From an uncultured Brachyspira sp. (GTDB taxonomy: Bacteria > Spirochaetota > Brachyspiria > Brachyspirales > Brachyspiraceae), in NCBI RefSeq assembly GCF_949287625.1, contig NZ_CASEGO010000024.1:1-27151 (forward strand): a DNA stretch of 27,151 nt, given 5' to 3'. How positions within the stretch are numbered: the first letter of the stretch is position 1; each line of letters begins with the position of its first letter. Positions 5,789-13,927 of the stretch are shown piece by piece. The notes under the pieces are model-generated. The model was not told the origin of the DNA. It made no database searches and saw only the letters and a program-made list of their open reading frames with translations. A program made the position numbers and the translations under genes.

Positions 5789-7516
5789 TTATAATTTATT
5801 TATTATTAATGATATTCTAGTAAAGAAGTAATTAACATTTCTCAAACTCTCCATAAGAAGAAATATTAATTTTTCTTTTTTTTCTCTTTCGCCTCTTTCG
5901 CACATTATAATAGTAGTAGATAATATAGTTTTTAATATGCTTGCTTTATTTTGGTATTCTTTTATCGTATTTATAGTTTTGTCATATATACTGTCTATAT
6001 TTTCTAAATTTATATTATTGTATGTATCTGTGAGAATATTTCTAAACTCTTCTAATGTATTTTTTAATTTTTCATATGCTTTTTTTATATTTTCATTACT
6101 ATCTTTTTTATATATATTATTAGCTATATTCAATGCTTTTTGTCTTAAATTATTTTCAGAGAAATCATTTATATTACCTTCTTCTATAGATTCTATTTTT
6201 ACCGCTTCTTTGGTAATTCTTTTTATTTTCATTTTTTTATATTTATTTTTAAACTCATTAAAATATTCTATTTGGCTTTCAAATACAAATTCAGTAGGAG
6301 GATAATTATCTATATTGGTATTATTTTTTATTGTATTAAAATAGTATGATTCATAAGTTTTTAATTTATTTGTTTTACTTACCATATATTCATAAGATAA
6401 GGCATGTTTAATATGTCTTTCATAAAAAGGATAGCTGTTGTCAAAACCTATTAAAAGCACTTCATCTAAACCTATATAGTATGCAAAATCTATCATAGCA
6501 GTAGCTACAGTATTTGAAGCCTTAAGAGATGATAATTTAGTAAAGTTTTGTATGTATTCTATAAGTCCTAAATTTTCTATAGAAGTAAATCTTATAAAAT
6601 TAGTATTATTATATGTATTTTTAGCTATAATTTTATTGCAGGACATATCCATAACTAAATATGGAAAAGATGACTTTTCATAAACAAAATCAAGAGAATT
6701 AAAAAAACCTCCGTCAACAGTAATAACAAAATCTGGTATTATACTATGTTTACATAATACACTATAGCTTGTATCAACACATATTATAAATAGATTTTCT
6801 CTATTATCTTTTATATATTGTATGCTATGTTTTAATGTGGGACCAGGGCATATTAATAATGCTTTTAACCCTTTAAATAAATCTTTAAATATTGAAATGT
6901 CTGCTGAATCTTTTATATATTCGCTATTGAATATAATATTTTTTGTCCATATATTTTCAAAATACATGTTGGTAAATATATTAGATACTTCTTTTTCCAT
7001 CATATTAAGTATTTGAGTATATAGGGTATTAGCATTATCTTTTTCTTCTTTTGTTAGAGAAGGCAGAATTACGAGATTAACACCATTTATATTTTTATAG
7101 TCTATAAGCTCATTAATATAATTTATAGAATCATCTTTATGAATAAAAAATATATTTTCATTTTCAGGGCTGTATATATTGTAGTATGAATATTTAAATA
7201 ATACGGTATCTTCAACTACTGCAATAATTTTTAAAGTTTTGATAGTATTTTTATTGAAATAGTTATCAATATTTTCCATTAAGTATTTTAATATATATCC
7301 CAATCCGTAACCATACATTATTAGAAGATTTTTATTTTTATTTATATTTTCCAAAGCTCTTTTGCATTCATTATTAATATTATATTTACTATGTACGGCT
7401 CTTAAATTTTTTGATGCTGTTATAATTCCGTCTTTATTTTTCTCTATCTTGTATGAAGAGTCTGGTTCGCTTGATTGTTCCTGTATTAAAGTATGTAATT
7501 TTAAAGATATATTCAT
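5789..7516 (-). CDS. Maf/DUF115 motility-associated glycosyltransferase-like protein
   Basis: A 575-aa protein of the DUF115 (MptE-like) group, which includes the Maf motility-accessory factors that glycosylate flagellins in several flagellated bacteria. The N-terminal part has IMYGYGLGYILKYLM (about 67-81). The central DUF115 domain starts with KALLICPGPTLKHS (about 218-231), has FIICVDTSYSVL and PDFVITVDGG (about 261-270), and ends near EVLLIGFDNSYPF. The last 150 residues look helical. No signal peptide or transmembrane helix is visible, so it acts in the cytoplasm. A CheY-like gene lies divergently just upstream, which fits a motility setting. The sugar and acceptor are unknown, and a non-flagellar role is possible. 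The ribosome site is weak. Confidence 0.8.
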   Translation of the reverse strand: MNISLKLHTLIQEQSSEPDSSYKIEKNKDGIITASKNLRAVHSKYNINNECKRALENINKNKNLLIMYGYGLGYILKYLMENIDNYFNKNTIKTLKIIAVVEDTVLFKYSYYNIYSPENENIFFIHKDDSINYINELIDYKNINGVNLVILPSLTKEEKDNANTLYTQILNMMEKEVSNIFTNMYFENIWTKNIIFNSEYIKDSADISIFKDLFKGLKALLICPGPTLKHSIQYIKDNRENLFIICVDTSYSVLCKHSIIPDFVITVDGGFFNSLDFVYEKSSFPYLVMDMSCNKIIAKNTYNNTNFIRFTSIENLGLIEYIQNFTKLSSLKASNTVATAMIDFAYYIGLDEVLLIGFDNSYPFYERHIKHALSYEYMVSKTNKLKTYESYYFNTIKNNTNIDNYPPTEFVFESQIEYFNEFKNKYKKMKIKRITKEAVKIESIEEGNINDFSENNLRQKALNIANNIYKKDSNENIKKAYEKLKNTLEEFRNILTDTYNNINLENIDSIYDKTINTIKEYQNKASILKTILSTTIIMCERGEREKKEKLIFLLMESLRNVNYFFTRISLIINKL

Positions 7517-7648
7517 TATATCTATGATAACAAAAAAAATATAAAAATCAAATACATAATAATTTTTTTCTTTTTTTACAAAAAATTATTGACATTATTC
7601 ATAATTTTTATAAATTTACTATGATTAAATGTTTAGGGGTATATGATT

Positions 7649-8074
7649 ATGAGCAGTTCGCCATTAGGGATTAATACTAAAACAGGCAAGTCCTATAAAG
7701 TTATGGTTATAGATGATTCCAGCACAATACGCATAGCAGAGAAGAAAATTTTATTATCAGAACAGTTTGAAGTAACAATGGAATCAGATGGAGCAATGGA
7801 TGCATTAAATAAATTGAGAGACGCAGCAGAAAAACCAGATATAATAATGATAGATTTTGAAATGCCGCAGATGAATGGAATAGATTTACTTAAAAGAATA
7901 AGGGCTTTAAATATAGATTCCAAAATAATTGTAGTAACATCTTATTCAAATAAAGGTGTATTGATGGAGTTTTTAAAACTCAAAGTAGAGGGATATGTAG
8001 TAAAGCCTATACAGCGTCAGACAGTTATCGAGCATTTAGCTAAAGTACTAGGAAGAGAAGATTATATAAAATAA
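7649..8074 (+). CDS. CheY-like single-domain response regulator
   Basis: A 141-aa stand-alone receiver domain. With the start at 7649 the acidic pair is Asp22-Asp23 (VIDDSS), the phosphorylation site Asp69 (IMIDFEMPQMNG), the switch Thr97 (VVTSYS) and the conserved Lys119 (VVKPI). There is no output domain, so it should act by binding another protein such as the flagellar switch or a histidine-kinase partner. I place the start at the second ATG: AGGGGT (7635-7640) is 8 bases from it, but only 2 from the ATG at 7643. The N-terminus has about 14 extra residues before the domain. A Maf/DUF115 gene lies divergently upstream and gyrA follows 125 bp downstream with its own promoter. No other chemotaxis genes are in view. 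Confidence 0.9.
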   Translation: MSSSPLGINTKTGKSYKVMVIDDSSTIRIAEKKILLSEQFEVTMESDGAMDALNKLRDAAEKPDIIMIDFEMPQMNGIDLLKRIRALNIDSKIIVVTSYSNKGVLMEFLKLKVEGYVVKPIQRQTVIEHLAKVLGREDYIK

Positions 8075-8141
8075 TTTCTTTTTATAATACATTTTGAACT
8101 AATTTTTCTATAATTTAATAATTTTCTTCTATTATTATGGT

Positions 8142-8170
8142 TTGATTTTTATGTATTAAAATGGTATAAT
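8142..8170 (+). promoter_or_regulatory. gyrA promoter, extended -10
   Basis: TTGATT (8142-8147) and TATAAT (8165-8170) are separated by 17 bp, and TGG immediately before the -10 gives the extended TGnTATAAT form. It lies about 30 bp upstream of the gyrA start, which has AAGGA at 8186-8190. This is the best non-repeat promoter in the window. Confidence 0.7.
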
Positions 8171-8199
8171 ATACGATATTTTTTTAAGGATAGTAATAT

Positions 8200-10704
8200 A
8201 TGGCAGTAAAAAAAAATAAAACTGATAATTCTGAAGAAAGACAATATTCCACACTGACAAAAGATATATTAAAAAGAGTAGATCATATTTCAATAGAAAA
8301 TGAGCTAAGGGAATCTTATTTAACTTATGCCATGAGTGTTATAGTGTCCAGAGCATTGCCTGATGTAAGAGACGGATTAAAACCTGTACATAGAAGAATA
8401 CTATATGCTATGTATGACGCTAATCTTACACATGACAAACCATATAAGAAGTCGGCAGCCACAGTCGGAGAAGTTTTGGCACGCTATCACCCGCATGGAG
8501 ATGCTGCAGTTTACGGCACTATGGTAAGAATGGCACAGGATTTTTCTATGCGTTATTTACTTGTAGACGGACAGGGTAACTTCGGTTCTATAGATGATGA
8601 CCCGCCTGCTGCTATGCGTTATACTGAAGCGAGAATGACGCGTTTTGCAGAAGAAATGCTCAATGATATAGAAAAAGAAACTGTTAAATTTGTTCCGAAC
8701 TTTGATGATTCCAGAACCGAGCCTTCTGTACTTCCAGCTACAGTTCCTCAGCTCCTTGTAAACGGAAGTATGGGTATTGCTATTGGTATGGCTACCAATA
8801 TGCCTACTCATAATTTAAGAGAAGTAGTTAATGCTGTTGTTTATTATATAGATCATCAGGACGCTGAAATTAAAGATCTCATGCGTTATATACAAGGTCC
8901 TGATTTCCCAACTGCTGGTATTATATATGGTAAAGAGGGTATTAAAGAGGCTTATACTACTGGTAAGGGAAGAATTAAATTAAGAGCAAGACTTGAAATA
9001 GAAGAGACTAAAAAAGACAGAGAGGCTATAGTAGTTAAAGAGCTTCCTTACGGAGTTGTAAAAACTACTCTTCATGAAAAAATAGCTGAGTTAGTAAAAC
9101 AAGGTAAAATTGAAGGTGTTGCAGATATTAGAGATGAATCAAGCAACAGAGCTGGTATTCGTCTTATAATAGAGCTTAAAAAAGGCGTTGCTACTCAGAT
9201 AGTATTAAATCAGTTATTTAAGCATACTGATTTGGAAACTACTTTCGGTATAATTAATCTTGCTTTAGTTAATGGCGAGCCTAAAGTTCTAAACTTAAAA
9301 GAACTTATAAAATATTTTGTTGATCATAGAGTTGAAGTTATTACTAAAAGAACAGAATATGATTTAAATCAGGCTAGGGCTAAAGCTCATATATTAGAAG
9401 GTTTGCTCATAGCACAGGCTAATATTGAAGAGGTTATAAGAATAATAAGAGAAAGTGAAAATACCGATGCTGCAAGAACAACTCTTATGAACAGATTCAA
9501 ACTTTCAGAAAAACAGGCTCAGGCTATACTTGACATGCCTCTTAAAAGATTAACTGCTTTAGAAAAATTAAAAATAGAGCAGGAATTGCAGCAGTTAAGA
9601 GAGTTTATAGCTTACTGTGAGGACTTACTTGCACACCCAGAAAAAATACTTGCAGTTATTAAAGATGAGCTTAAAAAAATAGCAGAAAAATACGGCGATG
9701 ACAGAAGAAGCGAAATAATAGGAAAAACTAATGATACAGAGATAGATGAAGAAGATTTGATACATGATGAGGATGTTGCAGTATCTATCACTACTCAGGG
9801 CTTTATAAAAAGAGTACCTGCTTCAAGCTATCGTACTCAGGGCAGAGGCGGCGTAGGTGTTCAGGGCGGTAAATCACAGGGTGAGCATTATATAGAGCAT
9901 TTATTTGTTGCTTCTACTAAAGATTATTTATTTATATTTACAGACAGAGGCAAGGCTTTCTGGATGAAAGTTCATGAAATACCTGCTTTAACTAAAATTT
10001 CTCAGGGAAAAAGCATTAAATTTATTCTTAATTTGGCACCAGAAGAGAAAATAACAAGTTACTTTACAGTATCCGAGTTTGACCCTAAACAGTCTATTAT
10101 TATGGTTACAAAAATGGGTACTATAAAGAAAATGGAATTAAAACATCTTGAAAATGCTAAAAAAAGAGGAATACTAGCTTTAACATTAGAAAATAATGAT
10201 GAGCTTGTGGCTGTTTCTGCTGTTCAGAGTGGAGATGACTTTATTATGACTACAGCTACTGGTCTTGCTTTGAGAATAACTGAAGAGAAAATCAGAAAGA
10301 TGGGAAGAGCAGCTGCTGGTGTTAAAGGTATTTCTTTAGATGATGATGACATTTGTGTATCTGGAAATGCTATACATAAAGGCGAATCATTAATAGTTAT
10401 TACAGAAAATGGTATAGGTAAAAGACTTTCTTCTAAACAGTTTAATGTTAAAGGAAGAGGCGGTAAGGGACAGATTTATATTAAACCAGATAATAAAACT
10501 GGTAAGGTTGTAAGCGTAAAAACAGTAGGCGATAAAGATGAGATAATGGTTGTTACTACTGATGATATGACTATAAAAATAAAGGCTGATTCTATACCAG
10601 AGCTTGGAAGAAATGCTAAGGGTGTAAAAATCGTTAATATTTCTGACGGAGCTAAGGTTAGCGATTTGGCTGTTGTATCTTGTGATAATGAGGAGAAAAA
10701 GTAA
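8200..10704 (+). CDS. gyrA: DNA gyrase subunit A
   Basis: An 834-aa type IIA topoisomerase subunit; with GyrB it introduces negative supercoils using ATP. The catalytic tyrosine is Tyr141 in AAMRYTEAR. The N-terminal breakage-reunion domain has the usual VSRALPDVRDGLKPVHRR, and the C-terminal beta-pinwheel begins with the GyrA box QGRGGVG (547-553), which identifies gyrase rather than ParC. The quinolone-determining region reads HPHGDAAVYGTMV: Ala102 and Gly106 occupy the positions of E. coli Ser83 and Asp87, with a constant offset of 19 residues fixed by the catalytic tyrosine. gyrB is not in the window. The gene has its own promoter and terminator. Confidence 0.98.
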   Translation: MAVKKNKTDNSEERQYSTLTKDILKRVDHISIENELRESYLTYAMSVIVSRALPDVRDGLKPVHRRILYAMYDANLTHDKPYKKSAATVGEVLARYHPHGDAAVYGTMVRMAQDFSMRYLLVDGQGNFGSIDDDPPAAMRYTEARMTRFAEEMLNDIEKETVKFVPNFDDSRTEPSVLPATVPQLLVNGSMGIAIGMATNMPTHNLREVVNAVVYYIDHQDAEIKDLMRYIQGPDFPTAGIIYGKEGIKEAYTTGKGRIKLRARLEIEETKKDREAIVVKELPYGVVKTTLHEKIAELVKQGKIEGVADIRDESSNRAGIRLIIELKKGVATQIVLNQLFKHTDLETTFGIINLALVNGEPKVLNLKELIKYFVDHRVEVITKRTEYDLNQARAKAHILEGLLIAQANIEEVIRIIRESENTDAARTTLMNRFKLSEKQAQAILDMPLKRLTALEKLKIEQELQQLREFIAYCEDLLAHPEKILAVIKDELKKIAEKYGDDRRSEIIGKTNDTEIDEEDLIHDEDVAVSITTQGFIKRVPASSYRTQGRGGVGVQGGKSQGEHYIEHLFVASTKDYLFIFTDRGKAFWMKVHEIPALTKISQGKSIKFILNLAPEEKITSYFTVSEFDPKQSIIMVTKMGTIKKMELKHLENAKKRGILALTLENNDELVAVSAVQSGDDFIMTTATGLALRITEEKIRKMGRAAAGVKGISLDDDDICVSGNAIHKGESLIVITENGIGKRLSSKQFNVKGRGGKGQIYIKPDNKTGKVVSVKTVGDKDEIMVVTTDDMTIKIKADSIPELGRNAKGVKIVNISDGAKVSDLAVVSCDNEEKK

Positions 10705-10712
10705 GTAAGGTA

Positions 10713-10746
10713 AAGCCTGTATTCATATAAGAATGCAGGCTTTTTT
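10713..10746 (+). terminator. Rho-independent terminator after gyrA
   Basis: AAGCCTGTATTC (10713-10724) pairs with GAATGCAGGCTT (10731-10742), a 12-bp stem with one G-T pair and a 6-nt loop, followed by a T run through 10746. Confidence 0.93.
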
Positions 10747-10949
10747 ATTAAAAAAATTAATTATTTTTTATAAAGTTTTGTTATATTAAAAATATAAAAG
10801 ACATATTGTTTAGAAATATTTGAAATAAGAGTTGTTTTATTTTTTAATCTTCAATTTTATTATTATATTTTTTCTGTATATTAGCAGAAAAATTACTTAT
10901 TAAAAACATAAAAATATAGATAATGTAATATAATATTAGAGGTTGTATT

Positions 10950-11300
10950 ATGGATAGAAAATTAGAATTACCTTATAAGGCGGAAATATTTATAAAGAGT
11001 AAATTTCTTAAAGCAGAAATAGTAGAATTAGAAAAAACTGATAATATTTTTAAAGTAGAACTGGATAATGAAATCTTTATTACATTTGATGAAAATGGTA
11101 ATTGGCTTTCTATAAACAGTGAAAAAAGACTTCCAGAGCATATTATTCCAGAAGTTGTAAAAGAAAAAATTGATAAATTAAAAAGATTAGAAATAGAGTA
11201 TAAAAATGAAAATTTAGATATTAATGAAATAAGAAGAATCATTAATTCATATAGGGTAATACTAGATCATTATTTAGAGATGCATATATACAGCAGATAA
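10950..11300 (+). CDS. Small PepSY-like protein
   Basis: A 116-aa protein that I tentatively assign to the PepSY-like (DUF2874) group. The pattern AEIVELEKTDNIFKVEL then EIFITFDENGNWLSI and LPEHIIPEVVKEKIDK matches the strand-strand-helix repeat of that group, whose typical members are exported. This one has no signal peptide, so it would be cytoplasmic; that is atypical. The last 40 residues look helical. AGAGG (10939-10943) precedes the ATG, and a TATAAT-like box lies just upstream. The stop codon ends 2 bp from the stop of the convergent ABC ATPase gene, leaving no room for a terminator between them. Function unknown. Confidence 0.6.
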   Translation: MDRKLELPYKAEIFIKSKFLKAEIVELEKTDNIFKVELDNEIFITFDENGNWLSINSEKRLPEHIIPEVVKEKIDKLKRLEIEYKNENLDINEIRRIINSYRVILDHYLEMHIYSR

Positions 11301-11302
11301 TC

Positions 11303-11977
11303 TTATTTTAAGCATCTTACAATTTTACCATTAGACATTTCATAAACATTATTTGCATAAGCCGCAATATTATGGGCATGAGTAACCATAATGATACTTG
11401 TTCCCTGTTTGTTTATTGTTGTAAGTATTTCCATTAATGTTTTTGTAGTAGCAGGATCCAAGTCGCTTGTAGGCTCATCGGCTATTAGACATTTACACCC
11501 GTAAGCTAATGCTCTTAATATAGCAACCTTTTTCATTTCGCCGCCTGATAAATTAGTAGCTTTAGAGTTCATCTTATCTTTGAGAGAAAATAGTTCTATA
11601 TTTTCTTTTGTCTGCTTAATTTTCTCTTCAGTAATTTTATGTTTAAAAGCTAAAGGCATTAATATATTATCTATAACACTTATAGTTGGTATAATAACAG
11701 GATATTGAAATATATATGAAAAATATTCTCTTCTAAAGCTGGCAAGCACATCTTCAGAAGCACCGTTTAATTTGAAAGAGTCATAATATATAGTTCCGCT
11801 TGTAGGTTTGAGTATAGCACCTATAATGCTTAGTAATGTACTTTTGCCGCTTCCAGTATGTCCTACAAAGCTGATAAAATCTCCCTGATTGATATCTAAA
11901 CTAATATCTTCGCATGCATTAAATTGCGTAACCCCCAAAGGAAAAACTTTTGATATACTGATTATTTTTATGTTCAT
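11303..11977 (-). CDS. ABC transporter ATP-binding protein (LolD/MacB type)
   Basis: A 224-aa ATPase subunit of the family that includes LolD, MacB and FtsE. Walker A is GHTGSGKS (39-46), the Q-loop glutamine is Gln91 (FQYP), the signature is LSGGE (143-147), Walker B is CLIADEPT with Asp167 and Glu168, and the switch His200 is in MVTH. Its start overlaps the end of the FtsX-type permease gene by 4 bases (ATGA), so the two are translationally coupled and form one transporter. Such systems usually act on lipoproteins, peptides or cell-wall hydrolases rather than importing nutrients. The substrate is unknown. Confidence 0.93.
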   Translation of the reverse strand: MNIKIISISKVFPLGVTQFNACEDISLDINQGDFISFVGHTGSGKSTLLSIIGAILKPTSGTIYYDSFKLNGASEDVLASFRREYFSYIFQYPVIIPTISVIDNILMPLAFKHKITEEKIKQTKENIELFSLKDKMNSKATNLSGGEMKKVAILRALAYGCKCLIADEPTSDLDPATTKTLMEILTTINKQGTSIIMVTHAHNIAAYANNVYEMSNGKIVRCLK

Positions 11978-12537
11978 AGTGTTCCTCTTAAATCCTCATA
12001 AGGATCTTTATGCAAAAGTATTGAATTTGATATAAATGCTCCTATCATAAAGGCTATTATTAAAACAGCATTGGCTAAAAGCATCATATATGCTCCGTTA
12101 ATAACATCAGCAAATTCTATTAAAGTTAATATATAAGAACTGTATCTTAAATATAAAATTCCTACTTCTATTATACATATTCCAAATGAAATAATAGGAT
12201 ATAAAAAACTTATAAGCATTGCTAATTTTTTTATGGCTAATTTAGTAGCTCCGAATATACGCAAAGTAGAAAACATTCTGCTGTTTTTTGAGAATATATA
12301 AGAACTTGTTATTGCCGAATAAAGCACTCCTACAATAAATATTCCTATAAATAATGAGTATATAGAAAACTCTCTAAAAAAAGGTATATTCTCATTTAAT
12401 AAAATCTCATATTTCCATACCAAACTAAATATTGAAGTTATAGTCATAATTTGTGATAATGAAATAAATATCACTATAGAAAAAACCATACTTCCTTTAA
12501 TAAGTTTGGAAGCGTATCCAATAGTAGAATTATACAC
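11974..12537 (-). CDS. Minimal FtsX-type ABC permease
   Basis: A 187-aa membrane protein with four predicted helices at about 14-35, 59-83, 105-127 and 148-172. The segment STLRIFGATKLAIKKL after the second helix is the coupling motif typical of FtsX/MacB-type permeases. These proteins usually have a large extracytoplasmic domain between helices 1 and 2 and are 300-400 aa or more; here that loop is about 20 residues. All four helices are present, so it looks like a compact version rather than a broken gene. The start codon is GTG (12537) with AGAAGG six bases upstream. It overlaps the ATPase gene by 4 bases. Partner and substrate are not visible. Confidence 0.78.
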   Translation of the reverse strand: MYNSTIGYASKLIKGSMVFSIVIFISLSQIMTITSIFSLVWKYEILLNENIPFFREFSIYSLFIGIFIVGVLYSAITSSYIFSKNSRMFSTLRIFGATKLAIKKLAMLISFLYPIISFGICIIEVGILYLRYSSYILTLIEFADVINGAYMMLLANAVLIIAFMIGAFISNSILLHKDPYEDLRGTL

Positions 12538-12540
12538 GGC

Positions 12541-12930
12541 AAACCTTCTATTTATAATAATATTATTTAAACTATTTACAAATACCTTTGTAAAATATTA
12601 TACACTATGCTATATATAGTATCGATATTATTATATATTACTTAAATAATAATTTTTTATTATTTATATCAATATTTTTTAAGTATGCATATTGTTCTTT
12701 TTAGAATAAGTGCTATTGAGTTTTGTGAATAAATACATTTTTGCAGTTGTTTTTAAAGTACTTATATAATATTTTATATGTTATAAATTACATTTTTAAT
12801 ACGGATGCATTCTTTTACTTAGTATGATTTTTTTGGGCAAAAGACTGAAAACCAGACTGACATTACATAATAACTTTTAATGCTATTTATTTCAAAGATA
12901 TGCAAATATTTTTTATTAAAAAATTAATTT
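12541..12930. other. Intergenic region with little recognisable content
   Basis: This A+T-rich stretch of about 390 bp lies between the divergent permease and 272-aa protein genes. Its left end contains the candidate promoter at 12597-12625 and its right end the start of a partial repeat (12902). I find no open frame, RNA gene or clear hairpin in the rest. Confidence 0.6.
12597..12625 (-). promoter_or_regulatory. Candidate promoter of the ABC transporter genes
   Basis: On the minus strand TCGATA (12625-12620) and a perfect TATAAT (12602-12597) are 17 bp apart, about 60 bp upstream of the permease GTG. Four of six -35 bases match the consensus. Confidence 0.5.
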
Positions 12931-12959
12931 TTGACAAATTGTAGTTGTTTAGGTATATT
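12902..12959 (+). repeat. Solo right end of the MITE-like repeat
   Basis: This 58-bp stretch matches 25137-25195, the right end of the copy between the MBOAT and SGNH genes, with few differences and one indel. No left end is visible upstream, so only the terminus survives or was copied. It ends in TATATT, 41 bp before the start codon at 13000. Confidence 0.75.
12931..12959 (+). promoter_or_regulatory. Repeat-borne promoter upstream of the 272-aa gene
   Basis: TTGACA (12931-12936), 17 bp, TATATT (12954-12959). A transcript would start near 12966 and give a leader of about 35 nt containing AAGGA (12986-12990) before ATG 13000. Position and spacing make it the likely promoter of that gene. Confidence 0.65.
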
Positions 12960-12999
12960 AATATTATAATTGTATCAAGTTTTTTAAGGAACTGCAAAA

Positions 13000-13818
13000 A
13001 TGCATAAACAAAAAATTATAAAAGCTGATAAGAAAGCTAAAAAAATATTATTCAATTATTTTTGGAAAGACGGCTGGATTGATGATAGAAAACAAAAAAT
13101 AAATGATAATGATTTTTTATACGCTAAAGAAAAAGGGCTGATGTTTGATTTTTCTGATGAAATTATTAAACATGATGACATTATAAAAAATATACCAGAT
13201 ATTGTAAAAGAAATAGATTTTAATAATACGGTTAAAGCATTTTTATGCAGTTTATCAACTAGAGCATTACATTTAAGAAGTTTTATATCAAGCTATTATT
13301 TAGCTGAAAAAATAATTGAACATCATTTTATAGCTGAAAACGCATACTGTGATGAATGCTTTAAATATTATATTTTGGGTGATGACTTTTATTTGAAATA
13401 TAGAAATGTGTATAACTTTGAAAAGTTTAAATGGGGCGGGGTAAGACTTTCAAATTTATCATATATCTACTTTGATTTATTAGAGTTTAGTAAAATTAAC
13501 TTTGATGAATGCTATTTAAATCCTTCAAAAGAGGATATAGAAATTTTTAATAATATATTAAAGCAAATTGATTCATATAATAATAAAAATGATTCTGTAA
13601 ATAAAATGGAAAAAACATTAAAAGATATATTTCCTTCATCAAAATATCAAAGAATAATACTTCTTGAAATATTATCATATTTAGATATTTTAGAGGCTAA
13701 AGAAGAGAGAGAATACAGAAATACAGAATTATCAGAGAAATTGATGCATTGGAGAGGAGGGGATTCCTATAATAAAAAGAATGCTTTGAAGATTTTTAAA
13801 GAATATATTTTTATTTAG
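13000..13818 (+). CDS. Uncharacterised 272-aa protein
   Basis: I do not recognise this family. The protein is soluble and mostly helical by composition, with no signal peptide or membrane segment. Notable segments are FWKDGWIDD near residues 21-29, AYCDECFKYYILGDDF (about 116-131) with a CxxC pair, FKWGGVRLSNLSYIYFDLLEF (its middle region), and a C-terminal LLEILSYLDILE followed by HWRGGDSYNKK. The Trp-Arg-Gly-Gly-Asp-x-Tyr-Asn ending resembles conserved C-termini in some uncharacterised, immunity-like proteins, but I cannot name one. AAGGA sits 9 bases before the ATG. The gene stands alone, is probably driven by the repeat-borne promoter at 12931-12959, and ends at a bidirectional terminator shared with fhs. 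Confidence 0.8.
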   Translation: MHKQKIIKADKKAKKILFNYFWKDGWIDDRKQKINDNDFLYAKEKGLMFDFSDEIIKHDDIIKNIPDIVKEIDFNNTVKAFLCSLSTRALHLRSFISSYYLAEKIIEHHFIAENAYCDECFKYYILGDDFYLKYRNVYNFEKFKWGGVRLSNLSYIYFDLLEFSKINFDECYLNPSKEDIEIFNNILKQIDSYNNKNDSVNKMEKTLKDIFPSSKYQRIILLEILSYLDILEAKEEREYRNTELSEKLMHWRGGDSYNKKNALKIFKEYIFI

Positions 13819-13842
13819 ATTTATAAAATTAATGTTTAAATA

Positions 13843-13901
13843 AAAAATAGCTGTCTTCAATTTTATATTATCATTTTTATATATTGAAAACAGCTATTTT
13901 T
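13843..13901. terminator. Bidirectional terminator between the 272-aa gene and fhs
   Basis: AAAAATAGCTGT (13843-13854) pairs with ACAGCTATTTTT (13890-13901); the stem extends inward through TTCAAT/ATTGAA after one unpaired base. The A run on one side and the T run on the other give a poly-U tail on both strands, fitting two convergent genes. Confidence 0.88.
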
Positions 13902-13927
13902 CGTAATTCAGTATTTATCAATATTTA

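Noticed and set aside
7589..7623. TTGACA upstream of the CheY-like gene
   Set aside because: The -35 is perfect but the bases at 17 bp read AAATTT; better -10 candidates are 14 or 23 bp away. Not strong enough to annotate.
8557..8811. Minus-strand open frame inside gyrA
   Set aside because: It lies antisense to a highly conserved part of gyrA and has no independent signals.
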